Shown here in pieces: positions 59,244 through 64,000 of a stretch of DNA of 64,000 bases. The translations under genes were made by a program, and so were the position numbers. Each line of letters starts with the position of its first letter. Positions within the stretch are counted from its first letter, which is position 1. The notes under the pieces were generated by a model. It searched no databases, had not been told where the DNA came from, and saw only the letters and a list, made by a program, of their open reading frames with translations. The stretch comes from Hymenobacter armeniacus (GTDB lineage: Bacteria; Bacteroidota; Bacteroidia; Cytophagales; Hymenobacteraceae): assembly GCF_014699055.1 (NCBI RefSeq), contig NZ_JACXAC010000005.1, forward strand, positions 434,001-498,000. The letters run 5' to 3'.

Positions 59244-59286
59244 AAATTTCGCCCCTTTGCGTGAACGCAAAGCGGCGAAATCTTCC
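59242..59286. terminator. Terminator hairpin
   Basis: Arms ATTTCGCC.CTTTGCGT / ACGCAAAG.GGCGAAAT (59246-59281) with flanking A-run; directly after the 95-aa gene. Confidence 0.75.
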
Positions 59287-59315
59287 GCCACTCCTTCCCC
59301 CGCGGCGGGGGGTGC

Positions 59316-59323
59316 TAGCTTTG
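59316..59323 (+). promoter_or_regulatory. -7 element for 50-aa membrane peptide
   Basis: TAGCTTTG, perfect match to TANNTTTG, 4 nt before the ATG at 59328; predicts a leaderless transcript. Confidence 0.6.
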
Positions 59324-59327
59324 CCCC

Positions 59328-59480
59328 ATGCGGTTGTTTGAAACGGGGGACGGGCTGGAGAAGGTGCCGGGCGTAGCCTGGGTGCTGGCCATCGGCGTGG
59401 TGACGTGCGCGGTGGTCGCCGTGGGCGCGGCCCTGGTGGCCGGCGGCTTGTGGCTGGCCGACTGGCTCAGCCGCGGGTGA
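59328..59480 (+). CDS. 50-aa single-span membrane peptide
   Basis: ATG-to-TGA frame of 50 codons: a charged N-terminus (MRLFETGDGLEKVPG), one strongly hydrophobic span (VAWVLAIGVVTCAVVAVGAA and on to VAGG) and a short tail ending DWLSRG. GC-rich codon use and a perfect -7 box 4 nt upstream support it as a real gene. No family recognised. Confidence 0.55.
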   Translation: MRLFETGDGLEKVPGVAWVLAIGVVTCAVVAVGAALVAGGLWLADWLSRG

Positions 59481-59555
59481 CCGTGTTAGATGGAAAAATG
59501 GGTTTACAAAAACGGTCCACAGAGTAGCTACTTTCGCCTGCTAGACTTATCCCTT

Positions 59556-59972
59556 ATGGCTCTTTGGAACCTATCATCGGAATTTGTTACCCGCCTGCTG
59601 TTGTGGCGGACCGGCCCCGCTGCTTTCCGGGTTATGCAATACGACGACCCGGCCGAGGTGCTGACTAACTCCGATTACTTCCTCTTTGATAAGAAGTACG
59701 AAGCGGTACTGCGACAGCTACACGGGCAGGTAGACGTCAGCCCGGCTACGGTGGTCGATGGCGTGCGTCACCTCGTCTGGGACCACTACCTTGAGGCACG
59801 CATCCTTCGCTCGGTTGACGCCGATGCGATTTGGGGCCACGAAGGTCTGGGCCTGGACCTATACCGATTTGGGGAGCAATCCATTTTTGTTTCGGAAGCC
59901 CTGAAGCAGGAATTTGAAAAAATACACGCACACGGGCTGTATTTCAGTTCGGGACTTTCCGAGTTTGCTTAG
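59556..59972 (+). CDS. Imm11/DUF1629-like protein
   Basis: 138 aa from the ATG at 59556; an upstream in-frame ATG at 59490 would add 22 residues, but a TACTTTCG box near 59529 favours the later start. The C-terminus 'LDLYRFGEQSIFVSEALKQEFEKIHAHGLYF' has the end pattern of DUF1629/Imm11 proteins ('...lFvSe.Lk..ie...l.Gl.F'), predicted immunity proteins of polymorphic toxin systems. The N-terminal half is not recognised. No toxin gene lies next to it, so it may be an orphan immunity gene. Tentative call. Confidence 0.5.
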   Translation: MALWNLSSEFVTRLLLWRTGPAAFRVMQYDDPAEVLTNSDYFLFDKKYEAVLRQLHGQVDVSPATVVDGVRHLVWDHYLEARILRSVDADAIWGHEGLGLDLYRFGEQSIFVSEALKQEFEKIHAHGLYFSSGLSEFA

Positions 59973-60029
59973 CTCACACAACTGTTCACGCAACCGGTAA
60001 TTTAGCGAATCACCCGCCATCCTGACTCT

Positions 60030-60221
60030 ATGCGCCGGAACGACTTTGACTTTGCGATGGACTTGCTCACCCAAGCGGGCTTGGAGCCCGAAGAACTGGC
60101 CTCCACCCCGGAAAAAGGGCTGCTGGTTGCCCTGGAGTCAACAGGCCTTGTCGCGTGGATATTCACCCCTGAGGGGGAGTTCCTGCGGTTTGAGCCGGGT
60201 CTAAGACGTGTCGACGAGTAA
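60030..60221 (+). CDS. 63-aa hypothetical protein
   Basis: A small acidic protein (MRRNDFDFAMDLLTQAGLEPEELASTPEKG...) with an amphipathic N-terminal helix and a beta-rich C-terminal half. No family recognised. It follows the Imm11-like gene by 57 nt on the same strand. Confidence 0.45.
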   Translation: MRRNDFDFAMDLLTQAGLEPEELASTPEKGLLVALESTGLVAWIFTPEGEFLRFEPGLRRVDE

Positions 60222-60338
60222 CCGTTGCCGGGTCACCTCGGCCCGAACCGTTGAGAATGCTTCGGTTTAGCCAAAGGGTCCGACGAGCGAAAGGAGGTTT
60301 ACTTTACGAAAACGCTTTACCGCTTATTCGAGCTGACA

Positions 60339-60557
60339 ATGAAACGCCCCGCCCGTTTTGCCGCGTTGCTGTTTGCGCTGCTGGGACTTTATCCTGTGTT
60401 CCTAAGTAGCTACAGTCTCCTCTGGTGCCCTCTGCTCTTTCTGCTGGCAGGAATTTTACTCGTCGTCGATGCGAACCGAGTCTACAAATCCCTTGGCATC
60501 ATCTGCTTATCCATCAATGTGTATGTGGTGTACTTGATGGTCAGCATTGAATGCTAA
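60339..60557 (+). CDS. 72-aa membrane protein
   Basis: Two to three hydrophobic spans ('FAALLFALLGLYPVFL', 'LLWCPLLFLLAGILLVV', 'LGIICLSINVYVVYLMV') and a basic N-terminus. No family recognised. A perfect Shine-Dalgarno-like AAAGGAGGT (60290-60298) lies too far upstream (about 40 nt) to serve this ATG. Confidence 0.5.
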   Translation: MKRPARFAALLFALLGLYPVFLSSYSLLWCPLLFLLAGILLVVDANRVYKSLGIICLSINVYVVYLMVSIEC

Positions 60558-60691
60558 AAGTACCGCGAGTTCACAAAAACTGTGGGTTTGTCAGTACAAG
60601 ATAAGTTGTTGCACTACCTCTTGCCCACTGCCAAGAGTTTATAAATCAGCCCTATTTCCGCGTCGGAACAGAAGCTCAATTACTACCGCCG

Positions 60692-61441
60692 TTACGCCAC
60701 AGCCAGCGCCAGCAGCAACCCCGCCAGCGTGGCGCCCAGCTTGGGCCAGTTGAGGCGGTGCTCCGGGCTGGTTTCGAAGAGAATGGTGGTGGAGACGTGC
60801 AGAAAATTGCCGGCCACCAGCCCCAGCAGCGACGCATACAGGCCGCTGCTGAGCAGCTCGCGCAGCACCACGTAGTTGCTGAACACGATGCCCGCGGGCG
60901 AGGCCAGCGCAAACACCAGCAACCCGGGCCACACCCGCCGAAAGCTGCCCAGCCGCAGCCGCAGCAGCGTGGCCAGCGCAAATGCCGCCGGCACGTGGTG
61001 CAGGGCCACGCCCACCACAATGGCGTAAAAGTTCTGGCTTATCTGGCCCACCTCGGGCGTGTGCACCAGAATGCTGCCTTCCAGAAACGAATGCACCACC
61101 AGCGCCGCCAGCAGCAGAAACGGTACCCGGCTCACGCCCGCGTGCGCCCCGTGGGCCGGCTCGTGGTGTACGTGCCCGTGTTCCACGCCCTGCGACAGCA
61201 CTTCGAGCAGCAACTGCCCAAAAAATCCTGCCAGCACCCAGTAGCCCACCCGCGTGGGCTGCTCGGGCAGCAACTGCAGCGCCTCCGGCAAAATGTGCGT
61301 GACCGTGAGCGTAAACAAGTAAGCCCCGCTAAACGCCAGCAGCGGCTTCAGCCAGCGGCTGCCCTGCGCCACCGGCACCCAGGCCGCCGCGGCGCCCGCG
61401 CCCAGCACCGTCAGCAGGAGCAAAAAAATAGCAAACCCCAT
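60692..61441 (-). CDS. ZIP-family divalent metal transporter
   Basis: 249 aa from the ATG at 61441 (61465 is an alternative). About eight membrane segments; the metal-site helices are 'VTHILPEALQLL', 'ALVVHSFLEGSIL' and 'VVGVALHHVPAAFALATLL', and a His-rich cytosolic loop 'GVEHGHVHHEPAHGAHAG' sits between TM3 and TM4. ZIP proteins move zinc, iron or related ions into the cytoplasm; the specificity cannot be read. Confidence 0.9.
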   Translation of the reverse strand: MGFAIFLLLLTVLGAGAAAAWVPVAQGSRWLKPLLAFSGAYLFTLTVTHILPEALQLLPEQPTRVGYWVLAGFFGQLLLEVLSQGVEHGHVHHEPAHGAHAGVSRVPFLLLAALVVHSFLEGSILVHTPEVGQISQNFYAIVVGVALHHVPAAFALATLLRLRLGSFRRVWPGLLVFALASPAGIVFSNYVVLRELLSSGLYASLLGLVAGNFLHVSTTILFETSPEHRLNWPKLGATLAGLLLALAVA

Positions 61442-61465
61442 GGCGAAAAATGAGGAATGAAGCAC

Positions 61466-61516
61466 GCAGCATGCGGAACGAGTAGCCGGCCCGGCTAATT
61501 ACGCTCCGCATGCCGC
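61466..61516. repeat. Inverted repeat upstream of ZIP gene
   Basis: Arms GCAGCATGCGGAACG (61466-61480) and CGCTCCGCATGCCGC (61502-61516) pair at 13 of 15 positions around a 21-nt loop that itself contains GCCGG/CCGGC. Candidate operator or interspersed repeat. Confidence 0.5.
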
Positions 61517-61605
61517 ATGCCTCACTCAAAAACAGCGGCAGCCCGGCCGTCAACCGACGGGCCAGGCTGCCACCCAACTAGTTAATCTGAAAACGACGTA
61601 GCGCC

Positions 61606-61971
61606 TTAGCGCTGAATCTCGTGCCCGTTCTCGGCGGTATCGGCTTGGCTCGATTTGCCCGCGTCGTTCAGCTTGCCGCGCTTGCGCAGGCCCTCTTCGG
61701 CGTTGGCCGAGATAGTGGATTCCACCTTGGGCTGCGGGCGCACGTCGAGGTCGGCCGACGAGCTCACGGGCTTGGTGATGGCGGCGCCCTTGGCTTGGTT
61801 GGGAGCGTAGGCCGTGTTCTGGTCGAAGTTGTCGCTGGTGCGGGTGCCCGGCGCAACCATGTCGAGGGATACTTTGTCGTCGGGGCGCCAGTCAGACGGC
61901 TCGCTGCTGCAAGACGTCAGGGCCAGGGAAGCGGCGGCCACGGCCAGCAGCAAGGTGGGGGTCAGTTTCAT
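61606..61971 (-). CDS. Small lipoprotein
   Basis: 121 aa from the ATG at 61971. Signal peptide with lipobox LTSC (C21) after 'MKLTPTLLLAVAAASLA'; the mature part is hydrophilic, low in hydrophobic residues and probably extended ('SEPSDWRPDDKVSLDMVAPGTRTSDNFDQ...'). No family recognised. Confidence 0.75.
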   Translation of the reverse strand: MKLTPTLLLAVAAASLALTSCSSEPSDWRPDDKVSLDMVAPGTRTSDNFDQNTAYAPNQAKGAAITKPVSSSADLDVRPQPKVESTISANAEEGLRKRGKLNDAGKSSQADTAENGHEIQR

Positions 61972-62053
61972 CGGGGTAAAATTAGCGGGAGATTGAATGC
62001 GAAAACAAGCGGGGCCGGGGCACGCGCCTCGTTCCCAGATACTGCTGCCGGAA

Positions 62054-62686
62054 TTAAACGGTTGTGGCGCCGGCTTCGGCGGGCAGCAGGTTTTTGCGGC
62101 GCAGCAGGGCCTCAAACAACTTGCGGTCGTTGTCGGCGTTGAAAATCTTGTAGGGCAAATGTAAAAACACCGGCACGTCGAAGGTGCGCGCCAGCCACAG
62201 GCGCCAAGCCGCGAGGCCTTCGGGCGGGGTGCCGGGCTTCAGGTACAGCAGGTAGGCATCGGCGTCGCGGCGGGCGCGGTCTATCATGTCCCAGCTCAGC
62301 TGCATGGCCTTGCCTTCCTTGTCGGGGCCCACGCGCAGCAGCAGTTGCTTGTTGTCCATCTCAAAGGCCATGCGCTCAAACAGGGGCTTGCTCTGCTCCA
62401 TCTGCGTAATGCCCGTCACCTGGGCCGAGCGGAACAGCACAAACAGGATGGTGAGCACCACGGCCAGGGCAATCCACCACCACGAAGGCAGGAAAATGGC
62501 CGGCAGCAAGCCGAGCACAAACGGAATGAGGGCGTATACCCAGTCTTTTTTCCACACCTCGCCCATCACCATCTTGGTGTAGGCGTCGGTGGTGAGCTGC
62601 GATTTTTTGGTGCGAATGGCCAGCGGCGAAGCCTGCTGGGCCTGGCGGAAGCCGCCGCCTCCGCCCCGTTGGTTGGGTTGGTTCAT
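62054..62686 (-). CDS. YcxB-like domain membrane protein
   Basis: 210 aa. A Gly/Gln-rich N-terminus, two adjacent membrane spans ('WVYALIPFVLGLLPAIFL', 'WWWIALAVVLTILFVLF') and a cytosolic C-terminal domain like YcxB ('MAFEMDNKQLLLRVGPDKEGKAMQLSWDMIDRARRDADAYLLYL...VPVFLHLPYKIF'). Function unknown. Confidence 0.75.
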   Translation of the reverse strand: MNQPNQRGGGGGFRQAQQASPLAIRTKKSQLTTDAYTKMVMGEVWKKDWVYALIPFVLGLLPAIFLPSWWWIALAVVLTILFVLFRSAQVTGITQMEQSKPLFERMAFEMDNKQLLLRVGPDKEGKAMQLSWDMIDRARRDADAYLLYLKPGTPPEGLAAWRLWLARTFDVPVFLHLPYKIFNADNDRKLFEALLRRKNLLPAEAGATTV

Positions 62687-62689
62687 TTT

Positions 62690-62793
62690 TAGTGGTTAAT
62701 GATTAGTGGTTAGTGGTTAGTGAACATCGGGCAGTAGCATGCACCAGGTTATCGGCTGACTACTAACCACAAATCACTAACCGTTGACCACTA
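62690..62793. repeat. Imperfect 32-bp inverted repeat with GTTAGTG units
   Basis: The left arm (62690-62721) and right arm (62762-62793) pair at 27 of 32 positions. Each arm is built from degenerate copies of GTTAGTG. It fills the gap between the YcxB-like gene and nadC and encodes nothing. Confidence 0.7.
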
Positions 62794-62794
62794 T

Positions 62795-63661
62795 TTAATA
62801 CGCTTTCAAACTCAAATCCAGACTCTTAACCGAATGGGTGAGGGCGCCCACGGAAATGTAGTCGACGCCCGTTTGGGCCACTTCGCCAATGGTCTGTTCC
62901 GTGATGCCGCCGCTGGCCTCGGTGGGGTAGCGCCCGGCCACCAGGGCCACGGCCTCGCGCAGCACTTCGGGCCGCATGTTGTCGAGCATGATGCGCGTGA
63001 TGCCACCGGCATCCAGCGCCTGCTGCACCTCCTCTAAGGAGCGGGTTTCGATTTCGATGGGCAGTTGCCGGCCTGTTTTCTCCAGGTAGGCGTGCGTGGC
63101 GGCAATGGCTTGGGCAATGCCGCCGGCGTAGTCCACGTGGTTGTCCTTCAGAATAATCATGTCGAACAGCCCGTAGCGGTGGTTCACGCCGCCGCCGATG
63201 AGCACGGCCCACTTCTCGCAGAGGCGGAAGTTGGGCGTGGTTTTGCGGGTGTCGAGCAGCTTGGCGTGGGTTCCCGCAATCAGGTTGTTCAGGTGGGCCG
63301 TGTAGGTGGCAATGCCGCTCATGCGCTGCATGCAGTTCAGCACCAGGCGCTCGGCGGTGAGGATGCTGCGGGCCGGGCCCTCCACCGTGAAGGCGATGTC
63401 GCCGTGCTTCACGGGCGTGCCGTCGGTCAGCAGCGGCGTCATGGTCAGGGCGGCGTCAACTTCGGCAAAAATCAGCGGGGCCAGCGCCATGCCGGCCAGC
63501 AGGCCTTCGCCCTTCACCAGCAGGTGGGCGCGGTTGCGCGCCTCGGCCGGAATGGACGCCAGGGCGGAGTGGTCGCCGTCGCCCACGTCCTCGGCCAGCG
63601 CCGTGCGAATGAAAGTGGTCAGGGCCTCGGGCGTGAGGTAGGAAGCGGGTGGGGTTTGCAC
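62795..63661 (-). CDS. nadC: Nicotinate-nucleotide diphosphorylase (carboxylating)
   Basis: 288 aa, full length. Converts quinolinate and PRPP to nicotinate mononucleotide in de novo NAD synthesis. Motifs: 'ALAEDVGDGDHS', 'GPARSILTAERLVLNCMQRMSGIAT', 'LLDTRKTTPNFR', 'GGGVNHRYGLFDMIILKDNH', 'IEIETRSLEEVQQAL' and 'SGGITEQTIGEVAQTGVDYISVGALTHSVKSLDLSL'. The start is a GTG placed 4 nt after a perfect -7 box, so the mRNA is probably leaderless. Confidence 0.96.
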   Translation of the reverse strand: MQTPPASYLTPEALTTFIRTALAEDVGDGDHSALASIPAEARNRAHLLVKGEGLLAGMALAPLIFAEVDAALTMTPLLTDGTPVKHGDIAFTVEGPARSILTAERLVLNCMQRMSGIATYTAHLNNLIAGTHAKLLDTRKTTPNFRLCEKWAVLIGGGVNHRYGLFDMIILKDNHVDYAGGIAQAIAATHAYLEKTGRQLPIEIETRSLEEVQQALDAGGITRIMLDNMRPEVLREAVALVAGRYPTEASGGITEQTIGEVAQTGVDYISVGALTHSVKSLDLSLKAY

Positions 63662-63665
63662 GGCG

Positions 63666-63673
63666 CAAAGGTA
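63666..63673 (-). promoter_or_regulatory. -7 element of nadC
   Basis: TACCTTTG on the minus strand, 4 nt before the GTG start of nadC. Confidence 0.6.
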
Positions 63674-63702
63674 CGGCCCTTGCGGCGGTGGCGAAAGCCA
63701 AA

Positions 63703-63733
63703 CAAAAAGCCCCGGCCTAATCAGGTCGGGGCT
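63703..63733. terminator. Terminator between DUF4783 gene and nadC
   Basis: Stem AAGCCCCGGCCT / AGGTCGGGGCTT with one mismatch, A-run on the left (T-run on the minus strand), 7 bp after the DUF4783-type stop. Confidence 0.8.
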
Positions 63734-63739
63734 TCGGGC

Positions 63740-64000
63740 TTATTCTTTGGTAAAGTCCAGCGTATCAATCAGCGGGGCGCCGCGCGAAGGCTTTAGCTTC
63801 ACAAACAGGCGGTAGGTGCCGCTCTTGCCGGTGTAGCGCCCGATGGCGTATTGAATGCCCTCCTGGCTTTGGCCCTGGTGGATGAACTCGAAGGTGCTGG
63901 GCGCGTTCTTGGCGAAGATGTCCTTCATCACAATCTCGGCCTGCGTGGAGTTGTAGCTCTGCTTGTCGCCGTCGAACCCAATTTCCACGGTGGGGGCAAA
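63740..64000 (-). CDS. DUF4783-type protein, 5'-truncated by window edge
   Basis: The last ~87 residues of a protein whose start lies beyond the window. The visible part ('VEIGFDGDKQSYNSTQAEIVMKDIFAKNAPSTFEFIHQGQSQEGIQYAIGRYTGKSGTYRLFVKLK') has the NTF2-like alpha+beta pattern of DUF4783, small exported Bacteroidota proteins of unknown role. A GTG at 63988 is in frame but is not the true start, as homology and the open frame continue upstream. Confidence 0.8.
   Translation of the reverse strand, partial: FAPTVEIGFDGDKQSYNSTQAEIVMKDIFAKNAPSTFEFIHQGQSQEGIQYAIGRYTGKSGTYRLFVKLKPSRGAPLIDTLDFTKE

Noticed and set aside
1..64000. CRISPR arrays, tRNA and rRNA genes
   Set aside because: No regularly spaced direct repeats and no cloverleaf or rRNA-like sequence were seen on reading intergenic regions; a tRNAscan/Infernal run would be decisive.

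Overview
The window looks like chromosomal DNA from a GC-rich Bacteroidota, most like Hymenobacter or a close relative in the Cytophagales. The evidence is high-GC coding sequence, several secreted proteins ending in type IX secretion (T9SS) type A sorting domains, lipoproteins with LxxC lipoboxes, the Bacteroidota -7 promoter element TANNTTTG in front of many genes, almost no Shine-Dalgarno sites, and compact palindromic interspersed repeats. The genus is inferred from protein flavour only. No rRNA, tRNA, CRISPR array, transposase or prophage gene was seen.

Layout. 1-12.7 kb: end of a T9SS surface protein, a HAD phosphatase, a PafA-type alkaline phosphatase, an inverted-repeat-bounded four-helix-bundle (IVP/S23) gene inserted before inorganic pyrophosphatase, a DUF6766 membrane protein, a UbiA-like protein, bifunctional NAD(P)HX repair enzyme, an RBBP9-like hydrolase, MsrB, a YD-repeat T9SS protein and an L-serine dehydratase alpha chain. 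12.7-24.9 kb: two very large T9SS beta-helix adhesin-like proteins (2722 and about 1251 aa), related to each other. 25.2-33.4 kb (all minus strand): a channel-like membrane protein, a split three-gene HipBST-type toxin-antitoxin operon, a LutB-like Fe-S protein overlapping an M28 peptidase, a second M28 paralogue, and IspF. 33.7-40.8 kb: a TetR-TolC-MFP-RND efflux operon. 40.9-44.6 kb: an ACP-like protein with Thr in place of the carrier Ser, a YkvA-domain protein, an ECF-like sigma factor followed by a membrane protein joining an anti-sigma-like N-terminus to a trypsin-like protease, and a low-complexity lipoprotein. 44.7-47.9 kb: a McrBC restriction locus whose two genes are separated by an opposite-strand gene. 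48-58.2 kb: a lipoprotein, a 2OG-Fe(II) dioxygenase, a MITE-like element, a chromate transporter, a PlsC-type acyltransferase, an AraC regulator/hydrolase/aldo-keto reductase cluster, a DUF6799-like protein and a CbpA-CbpM chaperone pair. 58.2-60.6 kb: a small-gene island of mostly unrecognised proteins, one resembling Imm11/DUF1629 immunity proteins. 60.7-64 kb: a ZIP transporter, a lipoprotein, a YcxB-like membrane protein, NadC and a DUF4783 protein cut by the window edge.

Points most worth following: the 531-bp four-helix-bundle element bounded by a perfect 32-bp inverted repeat; the HipBST-like system with a zinc ribbon on the kinase; the sigma/anti-sigma-protease arrangement; the serine-less carrier protein; three genes whose start codon lies 3-4 nt after a perfect TANNTTTG box and which are probably leaderless; and long perfect palindromes between genes.
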